This document shows, piece by piece, positions 52,231 to 60,455 of a DNA stretch of 64,000 nucleotides. The DNA comes from Lutimonas saemankumensis (GTDB taxonomy: Bacteria > Bacteroidota > Bacteroidia > Flavobacteriales > Flavobacteriaceae): NCBI RefSeq assembly GCF_020171465.1, contig NZ_JAIUZR010000006.1:186001-250000 (forward strand), read 5' to 3'. A model generated the notes under the pieces. It saw only the letters and a list, made by a program, of their open reading frames with translations. It searched no databases and was not told the origin of the DNA. Position numbers and translations under genes: made by a program. Within the stretch, counting starts at the first letter, position 1, and every line of letters begins with the position of its first letter.

Positions 52231-53460
52231 TTACAGGCCTTGTTCTGAAGAATCAGGTTCAGATTCATCGATGATTTCTTCTTCTGTAGTATAACCAAGT
52301 CGTTCCGCTCTTTGTTTTTCAAGTACCCTTTCAATATTGGCGTAGTAACCATCTGAGTTAGGATTGTCTGAACCAATTTTAGCGTAACCGTTCTTATAGT
52401 GCTTGAGTGCCTTTTTATACTGGTATCCAGTTTCATAGTAGAGCCCAATATAATAATCTCCAAGAGGACTGTCAGGATAGAGACGCATGATCATTTTTCC
52501 AAATTCTTCCAGGTAATCCCCATTCATTTTGTCAATTATGATAGGTTCTATTTTGTAAATATCCTTCTCTCTGATTTTTACATTAGAACCATATAGGTAT
52601 TCTATTTCCACATATTTACGTTCTAAAAATTCGATGGCATCGCCTGGATCCATGTCGGCAATTTCCGTATCGAATTCTTCCTTGGTAATTGCTGCGAACT
52701 GCTTGAAGGTAAATGCGATTGCACTGGCCGAAGCCTGACCTATTGACGCTGTTTTACTCGAATTTGAGAAATCGTCATAATGGTATTTGAAATTTGGATT
52801 TTCAGATAAGCTTAAAAGATTATTCGTATTGTTGATGCCTGCCGTACGCTTTTCAGTGTTGAAATCGCCTCCACTCAAATAATAAAAATATTGTGTGATG
52901 AGACTCTGGCTTTTAAGCTCCAGCTTCTGATGCATTTCTGGTGCATAACTTGGATTTATGTTGATATAGGCGTTGAACACCGGAGATTCCTCAAAAAAGA
53001 AATAATTGATAAAATTTGCTGTCAACGTATTTCCAACGATGGTCTTGAACAATGAGGTGGGATAGTTGTTGTCAATATAAGGGAGTAATTCATCCCGGAC
53101 GAATCCATAAAATTTTGAGCTTTCCTGATTAGGAAGACCCGTATCTTCACTGTAATCGCAATCCGAATAGCGTTCTTCATTCTGGTTCTGGTATATTCCT
53201 ACAACGATTTGCTCAGGAGCTTTATCTCTTGCCGCAAAAAGTTTAGAATTCGCAACATAAACATCAAATAAATATTCTGCGTCAAAAATCACAGCAACCG
53301 GGTAGGTGTTTTTGTCGTCCTCAGCGTATGATTCCGGAACATAAATTTTTAAAATTCGTTCTTCATTCAAATGGAAAGAATTGAATTTTTTGTAAACAAT
53401 ACTATTCTGCCCCTTCACAGCAAACGAAAATAAAAACAGGATAAGAACTAAATTTCTCAT
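52231..53460 (-). CDS. Secreted esterase-like protein with degenerate active site and TPR-like tail
   Basis: A 409-residue protein. The signal peptide (MRNLVLILFLFSFAVKG-Q) fixes the start at 53460, although the frame extends to 53496. Residues 25-270 follow the IroE/esterase-D type fold (YPVAVIFDAEYLF; RDELLPYIDNNYPTSL). The nucleophile elbow GHSxxx is changed to GNTLTA at 143-148, so Thr145 replaces Ser. I see no His in the usual position near 245. A C-terminal helical part with a TPR-like repeat (YYIGLYYETGYQYKKALKHY) follows. It is probably not a serine esterase any more. It is inserted on the opposite strand between menD and menB. Confidence 0.82.
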   Translation of the reverse strand: MRNLVLILFLFSFAVKGQNSIVYKKFNSFHLNEERILKIYVPESYAEDDKNTYPVAVIFDAEYLFDVYVANSKLFAARDKAPEQIVVGIYQNQNEERYSDCDYSEDTGLPNQESSKFYGFVRDELLPYIDNNYPTSLFKTIVGNTLTANFINYFFFEESPVFNAYININPSYAPEMHQKLELKSQSLITQYFYYLSGGDFNTEKRTAGINNTNNLLSLSENPNFKYHYDDFSNSSKTASIGQASASAIAFTFKQFAAITKEEFDTEIADMDPGDAIEFLERKYVEIEYLYGSNVKIREKDIYKIEPIIIDKMNGDYLEEFGKMIMRLYPDSPLGDYYIGLYYETGYQYKKALKHYKNGYAKIGSDNPNSDGYYANIERVLEKQRAERLGYTTEEEIIDESEPDSSEQGL

Positions 53461-53609
53461 AGGAAATGTTTTAAATGGTGTTTTACAGCATGACAAAAAC
53501 GATTAACAAGAAGCTTAATCTCTAAACTTTTGTTAATTTCGCTCTGTTTATTTATTTACCCAACGAAAAGCAAGGGCGAATATTTTACAGAAACGATAAA
53601 ACTTATCAA

Positions 53610-54449
53610 ATGAAGCAAGCAAATTGGCAAACAGTAAAGGAATTTAAGGATATTACATATAAAAAGTGTGATGGAGTGGCTAGAATTGCATTCAATCGCC
53701 CGGATGTGAGAAATGCATTTCGTCCTTTGACCACAAAAGAATTGTATGAGGCGTTTTATGATGCCCAGGAAGACGTCAATATTGGAGTGGTTTTACTCTC
53801 AGCAGAGGGCCCTTCAAGCAAGGACGGGGTGTATTCATTTTGTAGCGGAGGCGATCAGAAAGCCAGGGGGCACCAGGGTTATGTTGGAGATGACGGGTAT
53901 CATCGACTGAACATCCTTGAAGTTCAAAGGTTGATTCGATTTATGCCTAAAGCAGTAATAGCAGTGGTTCCGGGTTGGGCCGTAGGAGGAGGGCACAGCC
54001 TTCATGTTGTTTGTGACCTGACACTTGCCAGCAAAGAACATGCAATTTTTAAGCAGACGGATGCAGATGTTACCAGTTTTGACGGAGGATATGGTTCGGC
54101 ATACCTGGCCAAAATGGTTGGGCAGAAAAAAGCACGTGAAATATTTTTCCTGGGAAGAAATTATTCTGCTCAGGAGGCCTACGAGATGGGAATGGTAAAT
54201 GCTGTTGTTCCTCATCAGGAGCTGGAGGATACCGCTTTTCAATGGGCCCAGGAAATTCTGGCCAAATCACCAACCTCGATAAAGATGCTGAAATTTGCCA
54301 TGAACCTGACAGATGACGGTATGGTAGGACAGCAGGTATTTGCGGGAGAGGCGACTCGACTGGCTTATATGACCGACGAAGCCAAGGAAGGAAGGGATGC
54401 TTTCCTGGAGAAAAGAAAACCAAATTTTGAAAAGAAATGGATTCCTTAG
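53610..54449 (+). CDS. menB: 1,4-dihydroxy-2-naphthoyl-CoA synthase
   Basis: A 279-residue crotonase-fold enzyme that closes the ring of O-succinylbenzoyl-CoA. It starts with WQTVKEFKDITYKKCDGVAR and has FNRPDVRNAFRP near 30-41, FCSGGDQKARG near 78 (oxyanion hole), VPGWAVGGGHSLHVVCDLTL near 120-139 and SFDGGYGSAYL near 155-165 with the catalytic Asp region. Length and motifs match MenB rather than general enoyl-CoA hydratases. menA, menC and menE are not in the window. Confidence 0.96.
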   Translation: MKQANWQTVKEFKDITYKKCDGVARIAFNRPDVRNAFRPLTTKELYEAFYDAQEDVNIGVVLLSAEGPSSKDGVYSFCSGGDQKARGHQGYVGDDGYHRLNILEVQRLIRFMPKAVIAVVPGWAVGGGHSLHVVCDLTLASKEHAIFKQTDADVTSFDGGYGSAYLAKMVGQKKAREIFFLGRNYSAQEAYEMGMVNAVVPHQELEDTAFQWAQEILAKSPTSIKMLKFAMNLTDDGMVGQQVFAGEATRLAYMTDEAKEGRDAFLEKRKPNFEKKWIP

Positions 54450-54478
54450 GAATTATTCGAATAATTAAGAATTGAATT

Positions 54479-55087
54479 ATGAAAATAATCTGCATAGGAA
54501 GAAATTACACCAAGCATATTGAAGAACTAGAGAATGAAAGGCCTGATGAGCCGGTCATATTTATGAAGCCCGATTCTGCAGTTTTACTCAAAAATAACCC
54601 CTTTATCATTCCTCCTTTTTCTGAAGATATACACTACGAAGTAGAGATACTGGTAAAGATCAACCGGATTGGGAAATTTATTGATCAGAAATTTGCACAT
54701 AAATACTATGAAGAAATTGGTTTGGGGATCGACTTTACCGCTCGTGATCTACAGCAAAAGTTGAAGGAAAAAGGGCTTCCATGGGAGAAGGCCAAAGCTT
54801 TTGATGGAAGTGCCGTGATTGGCAAGTTTTGCAAGAAATCAGAACTGGATTTAGCAGCGATTCCGTTCCAGCTCTTAATAAACGGAGAGGTGGTTCAGGA
54901 TGGAAATACTTCCCACATGCTGTGGAAAATTGACGAATTGATTTCTTATGTTTCTCAGTTCTTTACCCTTAAAATTGGAGATGTAATCTTTACCGGAACC
55001 CCGGCAGGTGTCGGAAGGGTGGAGCCTGATGATGTGCTGGTAGGAAGAATAGCTAATGAGGATTTTTTCCGCGTTAAAGTGAAATAG
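54479..55087 (+). CDS. Fumarylacetoacetate hydrolase-family protein
   Basis: A 202-residue single-domain FAH protein. It begins MKIICIGRNYTKHIEELEN, with EVEILVKINRIGKFI holding metal-binding Glu residues near 57-61, TARDLQQKLKEKGLPWEKAK near 83 and IFTGTPAGVGRV near 165. Small FAH proteins act as acylpyruvases, isomerases or oxaloacetate decarboxylases; the substrate here is unknown. It is 29 bp after menB and 2 bp before the CYTH gene. Confidence 0.9.
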   Translation: MKIICIGRNYTKHIEELENERPDEPVIFMKPDSAVLLKNNPFIIPPFSEDIHYEVEILVKINRIGKFIDQKFAHKYYEEIGLGIDFTARDLQQKLKEKGLPWEKAKAFDGSAVIGKFCKKSELDLAAIPFQLLINGEVVQDGNTSHMLWKIDELISYVSQFFTLKIGDVIFTGTPAGVGRVEPDDVLVGRIANEDFFRVKVK

Positions 55088-55089
55088 AT

Positions 55090-55563
55090 TTGGTCAATAA
55101 AGAAATCGAAAGGAAATTCCTGGTACTTAATGATGATTTTAAGAAGGAATCATTCAAAAATGAACGCATTGTACAAGGATTTTTGTCCTCGGTGCCAGAG
55201 CGAACCGTAAGAGTAAGAATATCAGGAGAGAAAGGATTTATAACAGTAAAGGGTATTGGCAATCGTTCCGGAACTACTCGCTTTGAATGGGAAAAAGAAA
55301 TCGATGTGAGCGAAGCCGAAAACTTACTGTTGATTTGCGAGCCGGGAACTATCGAAAAAATACGATATTTCGTAAAATCAGGAGCCCATATATTTGAAAT
55401 TGATGAATTTGGTCTAGAAAACCAGGGACTGACCGTGGCCGAGATTGAATTAAATGATGAGGAAGAAAGTTATATAAAACCGCTTTGGCTTGGCGCTGAG
55501 GTCACCGGCCAAGCCAAATACTACAATTCTTCACTTGCAAGGAAGCCATTTAACCAATGGTAA
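55090..55563 (+). CDS. CYTH-domain protein (triphosphate tunnel metalloenzyme), TTG start
   Basis: A 157-residue protein of the CYTH/TTM superfamily. The hallmark ExExK motif appears as EIERKF at residues 5-10, followed by strands with alternating charged residues (RTVRVRISGEKGFITVKG, TRFEWEKEID, VAEIELNDEEE). These tunnel enzymes hydrolyse triphosphates such as tripolyphosphate or thiamine triphosphate, or rarely act as adenylate cyclases. The start must be the TTG at 55090, because no ATG lies before the ExExK motif. Confidence 0.88.
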   Translation: MVNKEIERKFLVLNDDFKKESFKNERIVQGFLSSVPERTVRVRISGEKGFITVKGIGNRSGTTRFEWEKEIDVSEAENLLLICEPGTIEKIRYFVKSGAHIFEIDEFGLENQGLTVAEIELNDEEESYIKPLWLGAEVTGQAKYYNSSLARKPFNQW

Positions 55564-55593
55564 TTTTATTCCGCGTTTCAGTCTAAGTTGACT

Positions 55594-56130
55594 TTATTTA
55601 CATTTTTCCAGGACATGGGTTAGCTCCTCTTCCGTTAGTGACATGACATGATGAGGATTTGGAACGATTTCTTTGATCTCAGTTAGGGCGCAGGCACAAT
55701 ATTCATCAGCATCGGAGGCCGATACGCCATTTTCAATCTGCGTAGATTTACAATGTTTCAGAAATAAATTCTCAACCTCTTCGGTCCATGGATCTTCTAT
55801 TTTGATTAGGAGAAGGTCATCCATACATTTGGAACCTTCAAATAGCTTTACAATCTCATTTTGCTCCAACTCCATTGCCACCGCAGGATCGGGATATGCC
55901 TTGATCGAGGTTTCAAGCAAACAGTCACAATATTCTTTGGCATTGTCGACACCTTCACTTTCGAGGAATCCAACACAATTTTTTTCAAATTCCTTGATGT
56001 TTTTTTCCGTCCATTGGTGATTTGGTTCAATTTCTGCCGTTGTAGGCGTATTTATTTTTTTTTCCTTTCCACAACCCGCAAAAAGAATTAATGCAGTCAG
56101 GACCAGTAATGGGAGTTTATTTTTTTTCAT
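55594..56130 (-). CDS. Lipoprotein of unknown function
   Basis: A 178-residue protein. The ATG at 56130 gives a good lipoprotein signal (KKNKLPLLVLTALILFAGC, Cys at about 21), and so I reject the longer frame up to 56253. The mature part has two similar helical segments each ending with Cys pairs (FLESEGVDNAKEYCDCLLET and SASDADEYCACALTEI), suggesting an internal duplication. I recognise no family. It lies 4 bp downstream of another envelope protein gene. Confidence 0.78.
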   Translation of the reverse strand: MKKNKLPLLVLTALILFAGCGKEKKINTPTTAEIEPNHQWTEKNIKEFEKNCVGFLESEGVDNAKEYCDCLLETSIKAYPDPAVAMELEQNEIVKLFEGSKCMDDLLLIKIEDPWTEEVENLFLKHCKSTQIENGVSASDADEYCACALTEIKEIVPNPHHVMSLTEEELTHVLEKCK

Positions 56131-56134
56131 ACCG

Positions 56135-56638
56135 TTAAAATTCAAATATTTCACATTTAATTCTTTCTGTCCTGAGTTTTTCCCGGGAGACAAAATCTGA
56201 AACAACATTACCCGCGGTTGAAGTCCAATAAATGACATCTCCCGCATCACCACCCACGGCCCTTCCTAAGAACTGTCCGGCAGTTGCAGCAATGGCCCTG
56301 GTTTCTCGTCCTTTCATTTTCTTTTCATCAGGACGTCCGACAGCAATAATATTTTCCACTGGAATTTTTTTTCCTGCAATCGGCATAAATCGGGTACTTC
56401 TTGCATAATCAAACACCCTGATCACGCCCCGGTCCTTAAATATTCCTGTAATTTTACCCTGAAAATAATGAGGGTTTTTACCTTTTTTAGCATGCCCAAT
56501 GATGATCAGGTCGCCCAACATAAAAGTATCTATGCTTACTTCATTGTAGTTCGAATCAAATCGTCTTACAAGTAATTCCTGGCCCATTGCCGGCAGGACA
56601 AAAAAAAGGATTAAAAAGGATAAAAAAACATTTTTCAT
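56135..56638 (-). CDS. Secreted or envelope protein of unknown function
   Basis: A 167-residue protein with a clear signal peptide (KNVFLSFLILFFVLPAMG-Q). The mature part begins with beta-rich sequence (LGDLIIIGHAKKG, FQGKITGIFKDRGVIRVFDY), followed by a glycine/alanine-rich stretch (AIAATAGQFLGRAVGGDAG) that might insert in a membrane. I know no family. It is the upstream partner of the lipoprotein gene on the same strand. Confidence 0.75.
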   Translation of the reverse strand: MKNVFLSFLILFFVLPAMGQELLVRRFDSNYNEVSIDTFMLGDLIIIGHAKKGKNPHYFQGKITGIFKDRGVIRVFDYARSTRFMPIAGKKIPVENIIAVGRPDEKKMKGRETRAIAATAGQFLGRAVGGDAGDVIYWTSTAGNVVSDFVSREKLRTERIKCEIFEF

Positions 56639-56699
56639 GAATTATCAATTTAGTTAATTGAACTCGCCCAGTTTCAGAATACCCTAACTAGGACGATAA

Positions 56700-56730
56700 A
56701 AAAAAGGGCTAAAAAATAATTTTTTAGCCC
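56700..56730 (-). terminator. Intrinsic terminator after the M28 peptidase gene
   Basis: The 11-bp stem GGGCTAAAAAA (56706-56716) and TTTTTTAGCCC (56720-56730) with a TAA loop. On the minus strand a run of T follows (56699-56705). Confidence 0.85.
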
Positions 56731-56753
56731 TACTAATTTACGGAATATTTGAA

Positions 56754-58250
56754 TTAATCCAATACGGAAGTTTCAGCTTCTTGTTCTTTGTAGAGTTCCA
56801 CACCCGCTTCATAGTACTTATCACCCTCCGTCCAGAATGGTGTTTTAGGATCGTTTGCAATAAGCCTAGAAGAAAGTACATAGGATTTAAAGAACTTTTC
56901 CAGATAATCATAATCTACATTGTCCGGATTATCCGTTACCTGATGGTAATATTTGTTGATCTCGTCGTCAAAGGCGTTGAAACCCATGCTGTACGTTGGT
57001 GAAGGAATTCCTTTAGCCGCAAAATTCACATTATCCGATCGATCAAATAAGTTCTGTTCAGGAGCCGGGTCATCAATTGCTGTCAATCCAAACTCGCTTG
57101 CGCCCTCAATAATATGATGTGCCGCAGTAGTTCTGTTAAGTCCAAAAATGGTAATTTTTGAGGTGTCATTATAACCCGCATTATCACTATTGAAACAATA
57201 AACCATTTTTTCCAGTGGAATTACCGGGTTTTCAACATAATATTTACTCCCGAGTAAGCCTTTTTCTTCACCTGTGAACAAAATGAATAATGAAGATCTT
57301 TTCGTGGGATATTTCGATAAATTTTCAGCAACACTTAAAACGGTAACGGTACCAACAGCGTTGTCTCGGGCACCGTTATAGATAGAATCGTTTTCAGCAT
57401 TTGGTGTTCCTATTCCTACGTGGTCATAATGGGCAGAATAAATAATGTATTCGTCTTTCAGTTTAGGATCTTTTCCTTCTAAGTAACCTACAACATTTCT
57501 TGAAGAAATTTCTTTAGTTTCGATTCCATCAATTGAGAGTGAAGATCTCAGTGTTTTCGATTCCGACAGTTTGGTGGCTCCGTTCAGTTCCTTGTCCATC
57601 ATCCATACATGGACAAACTTGGCCTCTTCTTTTTCTTTTTTCAGGCCTGTTTTACCTTCATTAAAATAATGCGCATAACGGCTCCACATTTTTTCATCGG
57701 CGTCGGTAAGTTCAACAAGGCCAACGGCTCCATTTTCCAAGGCTAAAGACTTTTTCTTTCTCCCTGCTCGATATTTCTCACGCATATTCGACCCTTCCTC
57801 CGTTCCGGCCTTCACGATAACAAGTTTACCTTCAACGTCATTATTTTTAAAATCTTCCTCAGATCCGAATCCTAAAAACACTGCATCTCCTTCGTAGGTA
57901 AAGTTTTTTACGGACATGGCCAGGAAATTATCAAAATTCTGGTCATTTATCTTCAAGGTTATCGCATTAGGCGCACTCACTTTTTCCAAAGGTACATTTT
58001 GATAAAAAGAACCATCTTTTCCCGCAGGTTTTACACCGTATTTTCTCAGGTTATTCGCTAGATAGGCCGCTGCAATATCAAGTTCATGTGTCCCGGTTTG
58101 CCTTCCTTTCAATTCATCTGAGGCCAAAAAATAAATATGTCCTTCAATATCCTTTTTGAATACAGTTGAATTCGCGAGCTCTGCTTCTGTTTGTCCGGTT
58201 AAAACTAATACTGAACAAATTGACAGCGTCAGAAAAAATTTGATTTTCAT
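56754..58250 (-). CDS. Secreted M28-family zinc aminopeptidase
   Basis: A 498-residue protein. A signal peptide (IKFFLTLSICSVLVLTG) is followed by a PA-like insert near 120-200. The M28 catalytic domain has zinc ligands in SAHYDHVGIG near 272, GARDNAVGTVTVLS near 293, LFTGEEKGLLGSKYY near 330 (catalytic and metal Glu), FNSDNAG near 356 (Asp) and YYHQVTDNPDN near 437 (His). Expected to trim N-terminal residues from peptides outside the cytoplasm. Confidence 0.94.
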   Translation of the reverse strand: MKIKFFLTLSICSVLVLTGQTEAELANSTVFKKDIEGHIYFLASDELKGRQTGTHELDIAAAYLANNLRKYGVKPAGKDGSFYQNVPLEKVSAPNAITLKINDQNFDNFLAMSVKNFTYEGDAVFLGFGSEEDFKNNDVEGKLVIVKAGTEEGSNMREKYRAGRKKKSLALENGAVGLVELTDADEKMWSRYAHYFNEGKTGLKKEKEEAKFVHVWMMDKELNGATKLSESKTLRSSLSIDGIETKEISSRNVVGYLEGKDPKLKDEYIIYSAHYDHVGIGTPNAENDSIYNGARDNAVGTVTVLSVAENLSKYPTKRSSLFILFTGEEKGLLGSKYYVENPVIPLEKMVYCFNSDNAGYNDTSKITIFGLNRTTAAHHIIEGASEFGLTAIDDPAPEQNLFDRSDNVNFAAKGIPSPTYSMGFNAFDDEINKYYHQVTDNPDNVDYDYLEKFFKSYVLSSRLIANDPKTPFWTEGDKYYEAGVELYKEQEAETSVLD

Positions 58251-58321
58251 TTATTTGATTTTTTAAAATTAGGGCCTAAATATATAGATTAAAATTAAAA
58301 CCCTGAATAGATAACACCATG

Positions 58322-58348
58322 TTGTGTTGCATACAATGATTATCTTTG
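58322..58348 (+). promoter_or_regulatory. Promoter of cinA
   Basis: TTG (58322-58324), a 16-bp spacer and TATCTTTG (58341-58348). The spacer is one shorter than the usual range. The ATG follows at 58368. Confidence 0.6.
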
Positions 58349-58367
58349 TCCGTTACAATCCATATAT

Positions 58368-59627
58368 ATGCATGCAGAGATCATTACTATAGGAGATGAA
58401 ATCCTTATTGGACAGATTGTGGATACAAATTCACAGTGGTTGAGTAAAAAACTGAACGAAATAGGGGTTTCGGTCTATCAGATTACTTCTGTTCAGGATG
58501 ATAAGGACCATATTTTAAAAGCTATTGCTGAGGCAGAATCCAATGCAGATATTGTCATATTAACAGGGGGATTAGGGCCTACCAAAGATGATATAACAAA
58601 AATTACCCTGGCTGAATATTTTCAGGATACTTTGGTGAGAAAACCCGAAATAGAACAGCATATCAAATTTTTATTTGCTAAAATCAAATATAAATTTACC
58701 GATATGGATATGAAGCAAGCCATGCTTCCAAGTACCTGCAAGGTTTTAAAGAATAATTTGGGAACAGCTTCAGGAATGTGGTTCGAAAAAGAAGATAAAG
58801 TTATAGTCTCGCTTCCGGGTGTGCCAAATGAAATGAAGGGTTTGATTGAAAATGATGTGATTCCGGGTATCAGAGATAAGTTCCATTTGCCTTTTATTAT
58901 TCATAAAACCCTCCATACTTATGGAATGGGTGAGAGCCGTTTAGCTGAAAGGCTGGAATCCTGGGAGAATCAATTGCCCTCTTATGTAAAACTTGCCTAT
59001 TTGCCATCTTATGGAAAGGTCAGACTCAGGTTGAGTGCAAAAGGGGATCAACTTGAGTGGCTTCAAAAGCAAATCGAGAAAGAAACCGGTGCCTTAAGGT
59101 CTCTTGTTAAAGACATTCTGGTAGGAGAGGATTTAAATGAAGCCCTTGAGATTTCGATCAACACATTAATGAGAGAACGGAATTTGACCTTGAGTATAGC
59201 CGAAAGCTGTACCGGTGGAAATATCTCTAAAATGATTACCACGATTCCGGGAACTTCCAACTTTTTGAATGGAGCTCTAATAGCGTATAATAAAAAAGTC
59301 AAAACCCAAATTTTGGGAGTAAGGGAAAGTACCATTGATGAATTTTCTGTAGTCAGTAAGGAGGTTGCCGAGGAGATGGCCGTTGCATGCAGAGATCTTT
59401 TTAACTCGGATTTAGCGGTTGCCACCACCGGTAATGCCGGACCGACAACTGATGAAACGGATAAATCAGTGGGTGTTGTCTTTATTGCTATTGCAACTCA
59501 GTCAGGGGTTTATTCCAAAGAATTTTATTTTGGCAAACCGAGATCCAAAGTCATTGAGCGAGCTTCCGTTAAAGCCCTGGAACTAATCAGGAAAGAAATT
59601 TTAAAAAACCCTGTAAATAGTTTGTGA
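58368..59627 (+). CDS. cinA: CinA-family protein (competence/damage-inducible; nicotinamide-nucleotide amidase)
   Basis: A 419-residue two-domain protein. The N-terminal molybdopterin-binding-like domain (MHAEIITIGDEILIGQIVDT; LTGGLGPTKDD) is linked with ADP-ribose pyrophosphatase activity in characterised CinA. The C-terminal domain (LSIAESCTGGNISKMITTIP near 275-295; GNAGPTTDETDKSVGVVFIA) is the NMN deamidase domain, with the conserved Ser and Cys region. It probably works in pyridine-nucleotide recycling. It is upstream of rpmB, whose promoter overlaps its stop. Confidence 0.94.
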   Translation: MHAEIITIGDEILIGQIVDTNSQWLSKKLNEIGVSVYQITSVQDDKDHILKAIAEAESNADIVILTGGLGPTKDDITKITLAEYFQDTLVRKPEIEQHIKFLFAKIKYKFTDMDMKQAMLPSTCKVLKNNLGTASGMWFEKEDKVIVSLPGVPNEMKGLIENDVIPGIRDKFHLPFIIHKTLHTYGMGESRLAERLESWENQLPSYVKLAYLPSYGKVRLRLSAKGDQLEWLQKQIEKETGALRSLVKDILVGEDLNEALEISINTLMRERNLTLSIAESCTGGNISKMITTIPGTSNFLNGALIAYNKKVKTQILGVRESTIDEFSVVSKEVAEEMAVACRDLFNSDLAVATTGNAGPTTDETDKSVGVVFIAIATQSGVYSKEFYFGKPRSKVIERASVKALELIRKEILKNPVNSL

Positions 59628-59652
59628 GATTAGGAAAGAATATTTATTTTTG
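59622..59652 (+). promoter_or_regulatory. Promoter of the rpmB-rpmG operon
   Basis: TTG (59622-59624), a 20-bp spacer and TATTTTTG (59645-59652): a full Bacteroidota promoter overlapping the end of cinA. Leader of about 33 nt. Confidence 0.8.
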
Positions 59653-59689
59653 CACCTCGTTTTGAAATAAGAATTAAAACAGTCAGGAA

Positions 59690-59929
59690 ATGTCAAGAGT
59701 TTGTGAGTTAACGGGCAAGAGAGCAATGGTTGGAAACAACGTATCTCACGCTTTGAATAGAACCAAAAGAAAATTCAAAGTTAATTTGGTAAAAAAACGT
59801 TTTTATTTACCAGAGGAAGATAAATGGATAACTTTAAAGGTTTCCACAAGAGCTTTAAAGAACATCAATAAGAAAGGTGTTGAGGCAGTAATTGCTGAAG
59901 CAAGAGCTAATGGTTATCTAAAAAAATAA
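59690..59929 (+). CDS. rpmB: 50S ribosomal protein L28
   Basis: A 79-residue basic protein. The MSRVCELTGKRAMVGNNVSH start and the RKFKVNLVKKRFYLPEEDKW stretch are diagnostic for bL28. Only one cysteine (Cys5) is present, so it is the zinc-free type. First gene of the rpmB-rpmG-DUF4295 operon. Confidence 0.97.
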   Translation: MSRVCELTGKRAMVGNNVSHALNRTKRKFKVNLVKKRFYLPEEDKWITLKVSTRALKNINKKGVEAVIAEARANGYLKK

Positions 59930-59935
59930 GAAGAG

Positions 59936-60121
59936 ATGGCAAAGACTAAAGGAAATAGAATTCAGGTAATATTAGAATGTACGGAGCATAAAGCTTCAGG
60001 ACAACCTGGTACTTCTCGTTACATTACAACGAAGAATAAGAAAAATACTCCGGATAGATTGGAAATCAAAAAATTCAATCCTATCCTGAAAAAAATGACA
60101 GTTCACAAAGAAATTAAATAA
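59936..60121 (+). CDS. rpmG: 50S ribosomal protein L33
   Basis: A 61-residue basic protein ([20 protein letters not shown] ... [20 protein letters not shown]). It matches bL33. Only a single Cys remains of the four zinc ligands, so it is the zinc-independent form. It is 6 bp downstream of rpmB. Confidence 0.97.
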   Translation: MAKTKGNRIQVILECTEHKASGQPGTSRYITTKNKKNTPDRLEIKKFNPILKKMTVHKEIK

Positions 60122-60167
60122 TTAAGGGATTTTCACTTTTGTGAGAATGTCACATAAACATTGAGTC

Positions 60168-60320
60168 ATGGCAAAGAAATCAGTAGCATCTTTACAAACA
60201 GGGTCAAAGAGATTGACAAAGGCTATTAAAATGGTGAAATCTGAAAAAACAGGTGCATATACATTTGTTGAAAGTATCATGGATCCATCAAAAGTTAATG
60301 AGTATTTGAGTAAAAAATAG
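60168..60320 (+). CDS. DUF4295 small ribosome-associated protein
   Basis: A 50-residue basic protein: MAKKSVASLQTGSKRL at the start and FVESIMDPSKVNEYLSKK at the end. This is the DUF4295 family, nearly always found after rpmG in Bacteroidota. To my recollection, a small protein of this kind was seen as an extra large-subunit protein (named bL38) in the Flavobacterium johnsoniae ribosome; that identity is from memory. The stop is followed by an intrinsic terminator. Confidence 0.9.
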   Translation: MAKKSVASLQTGSKRLTKAIKMVKSEKTGAYTFVESIMDPSKVNEYLSKK

Positions 60321-60344
60321 TCGTTAAGAAACACCATATACATA

Positions 60345-60380
60345 AAGCTGCTTTCCTTCGAAAGCGGCTTTTTTGTTTTT
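60345..60380 (+). terminator. Intrinsic terminator of the rpmB-rpmG-DUF4295 operon
   Basis: AAGCTGCTTTC (60345-60355) pairs with GAAAGCGGCTT (60360-60370), with one G-T pair and a CTTC loop, followed by TTTT and a second T-run. Confidence 0.88.
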
Positions 60381-60412
60381 AGGCCAGGACCCTTAATCAT
60401 CTGAATTTTAAT

Positions 60413-60420
60413 TATCTTTG
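60413..60420 (+). promoter_or_regulatory. -7 element of ftsY-rimO
   Basis: TATCTTTG, 35 bp upstream of the ftsY ATG and downstream of the ribosomal operon terminator. No -33 TTG at the usual distance. Confidence 0.6.
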
Positions 60421-60455
60421 TGTCCGCTAAAAAATGATCTAATCAGAGAACTATC

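Noticed and set aside
56131-56253. 41-residue N-terminal extension of the lipoprotein
   Set aside because: It would bury the lipoprotein signal peptide and overlap the upstream gene.
60122-60400. 92-codon minus-strand frame
   Set aside because: It lies opposite the DUF4295 gene and the operon terminator, both well supported on plus.
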